NCBI RefSeq assembly: GCF_900108185.1 | Contig: NZ_FNVA01000004.1 | Coordinates: forward strand, 124,001-188,000 | From: Bryocella elongata | GTDB taxonomy: Bacteria > Acidobacteriota > Terriglobia > Terriglobales > Acidobacteriaceae | DNA: 64,000 nt | Direction: 5' to 3' | Shown here: one piece after another, positions 9,795 to 16,859 of the stretch | Layout: each line of letters begins with the position of its first letter | Position numbering within the stretch: the first letter of the stretch is position 1 | Program-made: the position numbers and the translations under genes | The notes under the pieces: model-generated | What the model saw: only the letters and a program-made list of their open reading frames with translations | Told to the model about the DNA's origin: nothing | The model's database searches: none

Positions 9795-10343
9795 GTGGCG
9801 CTGAAGTTTACATACTCCTACCTGGAAGATTCGCTCTCGCTCTTCCACTACTACAAAGGTCTGGCCGACCGAGCGATTGCCCAGGTGAACGATGAGCAGC
9901 TGTTCGCAAGCCTCGACGCGGACGGGAATTCGATCGCGATCATCATGAATCACCTGAGCGGGAACATGCGGTCGCGGTTTTCGGAGTTCATGGCGAGTGA
10001 CGGTGAGAAGCCTACCCGGAACCGGGACGCTGAGTTCGATACTCCGCCGGTGAATCGAGAGGAACTGCTGGAGATGTGGGAGCAGGGATGGGGATGCGTC
10101 TTCGGCGCCCTGGAGCCGCTGACGGAGGCGGACCTCACACGGACGGTCACGATTCGTGGCGAAGCGCATTCGGTGATGCAGGCGATTAACCGGCAGCTGG
10201 CTCATTATCCTCACCACGTCGGCCAGATTGTGCTTCTGGCCAAGCACTTTGCGGGCGGGACGTGGCAGACGCTCAGCGTGGCTCGCGGAAGTTCGGTGGA
10301 GTTCAACCGCCGAGTGGCTACGGGCGAGATCAGCCAGCGTTAA
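9795..10343 (+). CDS. DUF1572 (DinB-like) protein
   Basis: A 182-aa soluble protein of the DinB/YfiT four-helix superfamily, of the DUF1572 type. The metal-site histidines of that fold are visible as IIMNHLSGNM (about residue 52) and in LAHYPHHVGQIVLLAKH (about 135-150). Members with known activity are thiol-dependent metal enzymes (for example bacillithiol or mycothiol S-transferases), but no substrate can be assigned. The start is GTG at 9795, with AAGGAG eight to ten bases upstream. It sits 17 bases behind the ABC exporter and 42 bases before gmk, so co-transcription is likely. Confidence 0.82.
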   Translation: MALKFTYSYLEDSLSLFHYYKGLADRAIAQVNDEQLFASLDADGNSIAIIMNHLSGNMRSRFSEFMASDGEKPTRNRDAEFDTPPVNREELLEMWEQGWGCVFGALEPLTEADLTRTVTIRGEAHSVMQAINRQLAHYPHHVGQIVLLAKHFAGGTWQTLSVARGSSVEFNRRVATGEISQR

Positions 10344-10385
10344 GCTGTGCGGCGGGCCGGCTCCATTACACTAGCAGGGATCACC

Positions 10386-11063
10386 ATGGCAGGCCTTCTC
10401 TTCATCATTTCGGCTCCCAGCGGGAGCGGTAAGTCCACTCTCGTCAGCGAGGTACGGCGACTTGTCTCCGGGCTGGAGTTCTCCGTCTCCTACACTACGC
10501 GCGCGCCTCGCGGCAGCGAGGAAGACGGCAAGGAGTACCACTTCATCACGCGCGAACGGTTTGAGCAGATGATCGCTGCGGACGAGTTTCTGGAGTGGGC
10601 GCAGGTCTTTGGCAAGGACTACTACGGCACAGCCCGCGCGGCCCTGACGCACGCCGGGGAGCAGGGGCATGACCTGCTGCTGGACATCGATGTGCAGGGC
10701 GCGTTGCAGGTGATGGAGAAGATGCCCGAAGCAGTGTCGATCTTCATCCTTCCGCCGAGTCCGCAGGTGCTGGAGCTGCGGCTGCGCAATCGCAGCCAGG
10801 CCGAGGGTGTGACCGAAGAAGAGGTGATCGAGCGGCGTTTGAACCAGGCACGCACGGAGCTGAGCCGGATCGAGCGCTACCGCTACGCGCTGGTGAACGA
10901 CGTTCTGGACCAGGCTGCGAGCGAGATGCGGTCGATCGTTTTGACCTCGCGAAATGAGGCCAGCGAGGAAGAGGAGCAGCTTTCGCTGGCCTGCAAGACG
11001 TCTGCGGGCTCGCCGCGACTGGCGTCTTCGCTGGCGAGCTTTGGTGTGTCGCTAGGCGATTAG
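10386..11063 (+). CDS. gmk: guanylate kinase
   Basis: The enzyme phosphorylates GMP to GDP with ATP, an essential step of purine salvage and of (p)ppGpp turnover. The P-loop is SAPSGSGKSTL at residues 8-18. The GMP-binding region (SYTTRAPRGSEEDGKEYHF) is complete, and it is followed by the lid and LLDIDVQGALQVM. At 225 aa it is slightly longer than the usual 205-210, with a Ser/Ala-rich C-terminal extension. The start at 10386 (MAGLLFIISAPSG) is preferred to the GTG at 10347 because it has AGGGAT nearby and the family N-terminus. rpoZ follows after about 115 bp, the common bacterial gmk-rpoZ arrangement. Confidence 0.95.
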   Translation: MAGLLFIISAPSGSGKSTLVSEVRRLVSGLEFSVSYTTRAPRGSEEDGKEYHFITRERFEQMIAADEFLEWAQVFGKDYYGTARAALTHAGEQGHDLLLDIDVQGALQVMEKMPEAVSIFILPPSPQVLELRLRNRSQAEGVTEEEVIERRLNQARTELSRIERYRYALVNDVLDQAASEMRSIVLTSRNEASEEEEQLSLACKTSAGSPRLASSLASFGVSLGD

Positions 11064-11178
11064 GTTGATCCCGCTGAACGGTTACTGATATACCTCTGAA
11101 TTTGCGTTTCCTGCCGGTTCCCGTGAGTATTCGCAGGGGCTTCGGGGTTACTATGGACGCACTCCCCGGAGGTCCTAT

Positions 11179-11382
11179 ATGTCAGAGAGCTCTTCTCTCT
11201 TTAACAAGTATTCGCTTGTGAAGGGCGCTGCACGCCGTGCCCGCCAACTGCAGTCCGGAGCTCCCGCACTGGGTGTCTCGAAGTCCATGAAGGCGTGCCG
11301 TGTGGCTCAGGATGAGATTCGCAACGGCAAGGTGACCTACACGGTGGGTTCGACGAAGCCGATCTCCACAGCCAGCCTGTAG
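11179..11382 (+). CDS. rpoZ: DNA-directed RNA polymerase omega subunit
   Basis: Omega helps assemble the beta-prime subunit and can form part of the ppGpp site. The 67-aa product contains the family pattern NKYSLVKGAARRARQLQ followed by a helix ending in AQDEIRNGKVTYTV. Identity rests mainly on this pattern plus its place after gmk. A strong ribosome-binding site (GGAGG, 11168-11172) precedes ATG 11179, and a possible -10 (TACTAT, 11149-11154) suggests a promoter of its own. The uracil-DNA glycosylase gene follows after 38 bp. Confidence 0.85.
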   Translation: MSESSSLFNKYSLVKGAARRARQLQSGAPALGVSKSMKACRVAQDEIRNGKVTYTVGSTKPISTASL

Positions 11383-11420
11383 TTCTTCGGGGCCCGCTGG
11401 GCCTTAAGATAAAGATCGTC

Positions 11421-12497
11421 ATGGAAGTCACACCCGCGCAGCAGCTGCGTTCGTACGTCGAGTACCTGCGCGAGCTTGGACTGTACGATCTTTATCGCCG
11501 TGCCGAACCATCGATCGCGCTGAGCGAGACGATGCGGCAGGCGTTGCTGCCTGCAGCCCCGCCTGTGCAGCCACGATCGGGGCCAGGTCCGACAGCAAGC
11601 GTGGCAGTTGCACCGGCTGTGGCGCGACCTGCTCCCGCGCGACCTGCTCCGCCAGCACCGAACCGTGGCGCAGGAGCGAGTCCCATTTCCGGTGCTGCGA
11701 ACCCCGGGCCTTCGCCGTTTGCGCGTTCGAATGCCGCGGTTACCCCTCCTCCGGCAGCCGGGCCGGCGGCGCCGAAGTCTCCTGCTCTACCCGCCGCAGC
11801 GGATTTCCCGGAGTTTCCGGATCCGCTGGGCGACCTTGCTGCACCTATGCCCAAGCCAAAGTCTTTTGACAATCTTGCTCCGCCGCCGTTGGAGATTCTT
11901 CCTCCTGCTGCTCGAGTCGCCGCTCTTGCTGCGATCCAGGCTGACATTGGCGATTGCACGCGCTGCCCGCTCGCGTATGGAGGTCGCCACAAGATTGTCT
12001 TCGCGGACGGCGATCCCAACGCGACGCTCATGTTCGTGGGCGAGGGCCCGGGCGCGGACGAGGATGCGTCGGGCCTGCCGTTTGTGGGCAAGGCAGGGCA
12101 GCTGCTGAACAACATGATCACAGCGATGGGCATCGCGCGCGAGCAGGTATACATCGCGAACATCGTGAAGTGCCGGCCCCCGGCTAACCGCACGCCGGAG
12201 TATGTAGAAGCGACGACGTGCTCCCAGTTCCTGCTGCGGCAGATCGATGTCGTGAGGCCGCAGGTGATCGTGGCTCTCGGCGCTACGGCCGCGACGTACC
12301 TGCTGGGGGTGCGGCAGTCGCTGGGATCATTGCGGGGCAACTGGTACTCGGCGCGGGGAGCCAAGGTAGCTGTGACGTACCACCCGGCGTTCCTCCTGCG
12401 CGATCCGCGCATGAAGGGCGAAGCGTGGAAAGATCTGCAGCGCGTGATGGTCGAGCTGGGACTGAAGTCGCCGGTGAAGAGGAAAGACAGTGAGTAG
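11421..12497 (+). CDS. uracil-DNA glycosylase, family 4 type, with Pro/Ala-rich N-terminal half
   Basis: It removes uracil from DNA as the first step of base-excision repair. The catalytic domain is residues about 165-345. It has the iron-sulphur cysteines starting CTRCPL, the active-site motif GEGPGADEDASGLPFVGKAG, NIVKCRPPANR with another cysteine, and the C-terminal HPAFLLR motif, all typical of the 4Fe-4S family 4 (Thermus UDGa-like). The first 35 residues form a helical region. Residues 40-150 are a Pro/Ala-rich linker with little complexity, longer than in most family members (usual length 200-280 aa; this one is 358 aa). The product is cytoplasmic. It is the last gene of the gmk-rpoZ group and ends in front of a bidirectional terminator. 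Confidence 0.9.
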   Translation: MEVTPAQQLRSYVEYLRELGLYDLYRRAEPSIALSETMRQALLPAAPPVQPRSGPGPTASVAVAPAVARPAPARPAPPAPNRGAGASPISGAANPGPSPFARSNAAVTPPPAAGPAAPKSPALPAAADFPEFPDPLGDLAAPMPKPKSFDNLAPPPLEILPPAARVAALAAIQADIGDCTRCPLAYGGRHKIVFADGDPNATLMFVGEGPGADEDASGLPFVGKAGQLLNNMITAMGIAREQVYIANIVKCRPPANRTPEYVEATTCSQFLLRQIDVVRPQVIVALGATAATYLLGVRQSLGSLRGNWYSARGAKVAVTYHPAFLLRDPRMKGEAWKDLQRVMVELGLKSPVKRKDSE

Positions 12498-12513
12498 CGA
12501 ATAGTGAATAGTG

Positions 12514-12550
12514 AAAGGCAAGGCGCGACCTCAGTCGCGCCTTTGCCTTT
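12514..12550. terminator. bidirectional terminator between converging genes
   Basis: A near-perfect inverted repeat: AAAGGCAAGGCGCGAC at 12514-12529 pairs with 12534-12550 across a four-base loop, with one bulged base. The A-run on one side becomes a T-run on the other, so it can end transcription from both the UDG gene and the DUF2076 gene. Just before it a short tandem GTGAATA-type repeat occurs. Confidence 0.8.
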
Positions 12551-12589
12551 GTTCCTGGCTTTCTACTTCACACTTCTCACTTACCACTC

Positions 12590-13471
12590 TCAGTTGGACG
12601 AGTCGTCGTAGCCGCCGCCGTCATCGCTGGATGAGTCGTCAAAGCCCGAGTCATCGCTTGAGCTGTTGTCGTCGAATCCCTGCTGGCTGTCGTCGTTCGC
12701 GTCGTTATTTCCGGTGTCCGCGAAGCCGCGGCGATCTTCGATGTCGGGTGAGAGGTCCTTGCTGCTGGCATCGTTGGCTGCGTTGTAGAAGCTGGAGTCG
12801 TCGTTGCCTTCGAGGTGATGCTCGTGGCCTGATTCGGGGCGATCGTCGTCGTAGTAGTTGTTGTTGATGACCTCGGTCGGACGGCTGCCCCCGTAGCCGC
12901 CGCCTTCATGGCCGAAGCCGCGGAACATGTCCTCCATGCCCTGGAAGACCATCTCTCCGGCGGCGACTCCCGCGGCGGTCTGGAGAGCGCCGCGAAGGAA
13001 CCCGCCTCCGCCAATTGGGCTACCCATGCCTCCACCCATGCCATAGCCCATGGGCTGCACGGGAACGGCCTGCACATAACCGGGCTGGGCGTATCCCTGC
13101 GGAGGATAGCCTTGCGGATATCCCTGCTGCGGGTAGCCCTGCTGGGGCTGGGGATTGTCCGTGCCGAAGAGGTGTCCGAGGAAGCTGCCGGACTTCTGAG
13201 ATTGCTGAGCCTGCTGCGCCTGGGCTCGCGCCTGGTCAAGCTGGGCCTGCAGGTCGTCTGCCTGCTGCTGGGCCGCCTGGAGCTGTTGCTGCGCGTTCTG
13301 CAGGCCATACTGCTGCACTAGCACCGTCTGTGCGAGCACGTAGAGCACGTCCGGCACGCTGTCGAGGTTCTGGTGAAGGTACTTGTCGGCGTCAACATCC
13401 TTGTCCGTCGCCGGGGTGGATCGGATGCGGCTGATGAGGCCATCGATGAGCTGTTGCTCCTGCGGGGTCAT
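12590..13471 (-). CDS. DUF2076 domain protein with QGYP repeats and Asp/Ser-rich tail
   Basis: The 293-aa product begins MTPQEQQLIDGLISRI, the hallmark N-terminus of DUF2076 proteins, and continues as a long Gln-rich coiled coil (residues 55-105). Next comes a tract built on QQGYP-like repeats (about 120-150), then a Gly/Met-rich hydrophobic stretch and an acidic tail made of DDSS/DDSG blocks. The family has no established role; it is often described as periplasmic or envelope-linked. The start at 13471 is chosen because GGAGGAT lies seven bases upstream and it matches the family N-terminus; an open frame continues upstream to 13678 but looks non-coding. The repeat-rich half is probably disordered. 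Confidence 0.8.
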   Translation of the reverse strand: MTPQEQQLIDGLISRIRSTPATDKDVDADKYLHQNLDSVPDVLYVLAQTVLVQQYGLQNAQQQLQAAQQQADDLQAQLDQARAQAQQAQQSQKSGSFLGHLFGTDNPQPQQGYPQQGYPQGYPPQGYAQPGYVQAVPVQPMGYGMGGGMGSPIGGGGFLRGALQTAAGVAAGEMVFQGMEDMFRGFGHEGGGYGGSRPTEVINNNYYDDDRPESGHEHHLEGNDDSSFYNAANDASSKDLSPDIEDRRGFADTGNNDANDDSQQGFDDNSSSDDSGFDDSSSDDGGGYDDSSN

Positions 13472-13764
13472 ACAAGATCCTCCGTGTATCCAGAACGTGG
13501 GATGCGGGCGGAAAGTTCCGCGCTGCGCGAGTCGTGCCGCGAATCGCGCTGCCTTCGATTGGACTCCTTCTGTTGCTGATTGTCGCGGGCCTCGTGGCGC
13601 GGACATGAGGGAGGCAAGGAAAAAGGGAAGGTGCGGATCGGAAGCCACCGGGCTGGCCAGAGTTTTCCTGAGCCCCAATTGGTCGCTGCTGGAATCTCTG
13701 GTAAACTCACTTTTGAAGCAGGATGGATGCGCGCCAGATTGGCGGGCCCGGACTGCGCTCTCGT

Positions 13765-13840
13765 GGGGCTGTAGCTCAGCTGGGAGAGCGCCTCGTTCGC
13801 AACGAGGAGGTCAGCGGTTCGATCCCGCTCAGCTCCACCA
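13765..13840 (+). tRNA. tRNA-Ala (anticodon CGC)
   Basis: A 76-nt cloverleaf. The acceptor stem GGGGCTG pairs with CAGCTCC and contains the G3:U70 wobble that identifies alanine tRNA. The anticodon loop TTCGCAA gives CGC (reads GCG). The T-arm has GGTTCGATCC, and CCA is encoded at the end. It is followed by a gene-poor stretch. Confidence 0.97.
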
Positions 13841-14719
13841 ATAAATCACTTTTCAATTAAATGTGGTGGAACGGATTCCCTTCCGAGGAATCTGTCTTTG
13901 TCAGCTCAAATGACTTCGGGAACAAGGTGGGCTCTCGCTGTTCCCTGATGCCAACCTTCGAAGGATTCAATCTCTGTTCATATAGACCGACTCTGCCTGT
14001 ATAAGCAGAGCATTTTTCCACTAATATCTCAGACTTGTTGCTCATCATTTAGGCCCATTGATTGCCCTAGACCGAGTCGTGGTTACTTGTCTTGCACATT
14101 CAAGGGAAGATCGAACGCAATAAGGTCTTTCTTTTGCGTCGTTTCCATTGTGGTCATGACGCGATTTCGCGATATCGAGAATGTGGGGGCAGGTCACCCT
14201 TGTCCGGAATTTCTGCGTCAAACCTTTCAACACGCAAGGATTATGGCTCGACTGCCGTTCCTCAAAAGGATGTCTTCGGCGTCGGGCTGTGATGCTGTGA
14301 GGTGGACTTGCGCAGTAGAGTGGAACAGGACAACTGTTTGTCTAGAGAGCAAATCCAGGCATGCAAACAACGCAGAAGTCGTTGAAGCCGGTTGAAGTAG
14401 TGCGCCGACGTTGTAAACAGGGTTACGCCAGATGCGTTGCGCAGCAGACCTGATGACAATTGCAATAAGTATCCGCGTATGCATTGCTGGTTGGGTGCGA
14501 CGGATCGCGGGCGATTCGCAATCCCTCACCTCAAAAAGCAGACGACACAGCAACTTGTGGCAGATACTGGGGTTCACCGCGACATAGGCCCGTCAAGACG
14601 CTATGATAAATTGACAACATTCCATCCCTTTGTCTTCAAGACGGATGCGCATTGCTTCAGGAATAGTTTTGTTGCATCAACCTCGTCTTCCACCTCTCTT
14701 CACCTTCAAGGAGGAACGC
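13841..14719 (+). other. gene-free stretch after tRNA-Ala
   Basis: About 880 bp without a convincing gene. The short open frames on both strands have no ribosome-binding sites, no recognisable motifs and no G/C bias at the third codon position. The base composition looks more A/T-rich than the flanking genes. A TTGACA hexamer lies at 14611-14616 without a good -10 at the right distance. It may be the decayed margin of an integrated segment behind the tRNA, or the leader of the polysaccharide locus. No copy of the tRNA 3' end was found in it by eye. Confidence 0.5.
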
Positions 14720-15484
14720 GTGCTTCGTGGGCTCGTAGAGGCTACAACTGCCCAAGTAAACGATATGGGCCCAACTCTTGCTGCCAAAGGCAAACCAGGA
14801 GTCACGGCCGATCCACATAGAGTACTTCCACTGAACCTAGTGCGGTCTGCAAGGACGCGAACTACATCGCTGCAATACGGCGTATGGAAACGGTTCGCTG
14901 ATTTGCTCTGCTGTCTCTTGCTCATGCCTGTGGCGCTTCCTATCTTCGCTGCGGTAGCGATGGCCGTGCGGCTTAGTTCTTCTGGCCCGGTGTTCTATCG
15001 CGAGCAACGCGTAGGCAAGTCGGGAAAGCTGTTCAGGATCTACAAATTTCGGTCGATGTACACCAAGGAATATCAGCGTGAAGTTCTGCGGTATACGGAG
15101 TGTGACGTCCTCCAGATGCGTCGTCGCCAGGACCACAAGCATATGGGCGATCCCCGCGTCACGCCTGTGGGGCGAATCCTGCGCAAGTTGAGCCTTGATG
15201 AGCTTCCTCAGCTGATGAATGTGATTCGCGGGGAGATGTCCCTTGTGGGGCCAAGACCCGTCGTGGCGGCCGAGCTGCAGCGTTATGGGGCGGATGCCTA
15301 TTTTTATAAGCTTGCGCGGCCCGGTATCACGGGACTCTGGCAGGTTTCAGGCCGCAATGATGTGAGCTACGAGCAGAGAGTGCGGCTTGATGTAACGTAC
15401 TGCAGTGAATGGAGTCTTTGGCTAGATACGTTGATTATGTTGCGTACCGTTCCCGCAGTGGTGAAGACCAAGGGCGCATATTGA
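14720..15484 (+). CDS. initiating sugar-phosphate transferase (undecaprenyl-phosphate, bacterial sugar transferase family)
   Basis: It would start each polysaccharide repeat by moving a sugar-1-phosphate from a nucleotide sugar to undecaprenyl phosphate at the inner membrane. The 254-aa product is the minimal WbaP/PglC-type catalytic unit. It has one hydrophobic membrane hairpin (LLCCLLLMPVALPIFAAVAM, about residue 60), then GPVFYREQRVGKSGKLFRIYKFRSM, LRKLSLDELPQL (the catalytic Asp-Glu pair), MSLVGPRP and PGITGLWQVSGR. It lacks the long N-terminal membrane domain of WcaJ. The GTG at 14720 is chosen as start because AAGGAGG (14708-14714) lies just upstream; upstream in-frame codons look non-coding. 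The sugar cannot be read from the sequence. Confidence 0.9.
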   Translation: MLRGLVEATTAQVNDMGPTLAAKGKPGVTADPHRVLPLNLVRSARTRTTSLQYGVWKRFADLLCCLLLMPVALPIFAAVAMAVRLSSSGPVFYREQRVGKSGKLFRIYKFRSMYTKEYQREVLRYTECDVLQMRRRQDHKHMGDPRVTPVGRILRKLSLDELPQLMNVIRGEMSLVGPRPVVAAELQRYGADAYFYKLARPGITGLWQVSGRNDVSYEQRVRLDVTYCSEWSLWLDTLIMLRTVPAVVKTKGAY

Positions 15485-15492
15485 TGGTGATA

Positions 15493-15524
15493 GCGGCTCC
15501 TGCGGCGGCACGGAGCCGCCTTTT
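15493..15524 (+). terminator. terminator after the sugar transferase
   Basis: GCGGCTCC (15493-15500) pairs with GGAGCCGC (15512-15519), followed by CTTTT. It begins nine bases after the stop codon. The following 280 bp up to the glycosyltransferase at 15804 hold no clear gene. Confidence 0.75.
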
Positions 15525-15803
15525 CAATCTGTGGCGGTTAGATACATGCCAAGTCGTCCACATTAACGCCGCTCGGAGCGAGCGTAGTGGCATTATCGGA
15601 TCGGACGATAACTCTCGCAGGCGTTTATGCTTGGTGGAGGATGGTCTGCAGCTCGGCTTACCCAAGTGATGTGCGCGGTGAGCTGAAGAGTCGAAGGGCT
15701 CGGCGTGGTGTGCCAAGTAGGGATCTTGACTGGATAGTCAGGCCATGGCCCGCGCCGTTCCCACTCTTCTACACGGGAGCAGTGATTCTTGAAAGAACCG
15801 CGG

Positions 15804-16790
15804 ATGGATAGCGATGAGCTTTGGCGCAATACAGGGCCTGGACCGATGAAGTTCGGTGTGATCGTTCCGACGCTTCGTGCGGAGGGGATTTGGGATTCGT
15901 TCGCGAAGGCGCTTCAGGAAAACCTTGTGACTTCCGGACTGACTGCGTCGGATGTCCTAGTGATGGACTCCTCGTCGGACGATGCGACGCCTCGATTGGT
16001 TACCGAGTGCGGTTTTAGAATAAATTCCATTCAGAGATCGGAGTTCGATCATGGAGGAACCCGACAACTCGGGGTCATGCTCATGCCGGATGCTGATGTC
16101 GTTGTCTTCCTGACTCAGGACGCGGTGCTTGCTTCACCGGATGCGTTGCGAAGAATCCTCGGCGTGTTCGAGGATCCGCTGGTGGCGGCGGCCTACGGAC
16201 GACAGTTACCCCACGCTGGGGCTGGGGCAATCGAAGCACACGCGCGATTCTTCAACTATCCGGCGGCAACAAGGATCCGCACACTGGAAGATCGCGTGCA
16301 TAGCGGGATCAAGTCTATTTTCTTCTCTAACTCGTTCGGTGCGTATCGCCGATCGGCGCTGCTCGCGGTGGGAGGGTTCCCGGCAGGTGTGCTATTTGGC
16401 GAGGACACGATTGTGACGGGCAAGCTGCATCTGGCGGGGTATAAGACAGCCTATGTGGCTGACGCGGCTGTCCTGCATTCTCATGCGTACTCGGTCAGGG
16501 AAGAGTTTCGGAGGTATTTCGACATTGGCGTCCTACATGCTCAGGAGCGCTGGATGCTGGAGTCGTTTGGAGGAGCAAGTTCGGAGGGATCGCGGTTTGT
16601 TCGCTCCGAGCTGCGTTATTTGCTTGCTCACGAGCCATTAAGCATCCCATCCGCTGCCATGCGGACGGTGGCCAAGCTTGGAGCATACAAACTTGGCCGG
16701 GCCGAGCGCCACCTGCCTGCGGCTCTCAAGCAGTCGCTTTCGATGAACCGGATGTACTGGCGGCGCAAGGCAGCGGAAAACCTGAATTAG
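15804..16790 (+). CDS. glycosyltransferase family 2, rhamnosyltransferase-like
   Basis: A cytoplasmic enzyme that adds one sugar to the lipid-linked repeat. The GT-A fold shows as FGVIVPTLRAEGIW (nucleotide-binding strand), VMDSSSDDAT, the RSEFDHGGTRQLG stretch typical of rhamnosyltransferases, and FLTQDAV for the metal-binding acid. It has no membrane segments. The start at 15804 gives 328 aa; a start at 15846 (MKFGVIVPT) is also possible. It stands alone between a terminator and the convergent export gene. The donor and acceptor are not determinable. Confidence 0.85.
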   Translation: MDSDELWRNTGPGPMKFGVIVPTLRAEGIWDSFAKALQENLVTSGLTASDVLVMDSSSDDATPRLVTECGFRINSIQRSEFDHGGTRQLGVMLMPDADVVVFLTQDAVLASPDALRRILGVFEDPLVAAAYGRQLPHAGAGAIEAHARFFNYPAATRIRTLEDRVHSGIKSIFFSNSFGAYRRSALLAVGGFPAGVLFGEDTIVTGKLHLAGYKTAYVADAAVLHSHAYSVREEFRRYFDIGVLHAQERWMLESFGGASSEGSRFVRSELRYLLAHEPLSIPSAAMRTVAKLGAYKLGRAERHLPAALKQSLSMNRMYWRRKAAENLN

Positions 16791-16816
16791 AGTTGGCCTT
16801 GTGGGGGGACGCTAAA

Positions 16817-16847
16817 GGTGCCCGCCCCCGGTTGGAGAGCGGGCACC
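16817..16847. terminator. hairpin between converging glycosyltransferase and export genes
   Basis: GGTGCCCGC (16817-16825) and GCGGGCACC (16839-16847) form a nine-bp stem with a 13-base loop, followed on the minus strand by TTT. It lies just beyond both stop codons. Confidence 0.6.
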
Positions 16848-16859
16848 CGACCTTGCAGG

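Noticed and set aside
13857..14395. Several small open frames behind tRNA-Ala on both strands
   Set aside because: They lack ribosome sites, family motifs and the G/C-rich third codon position of the neighbouring genes.
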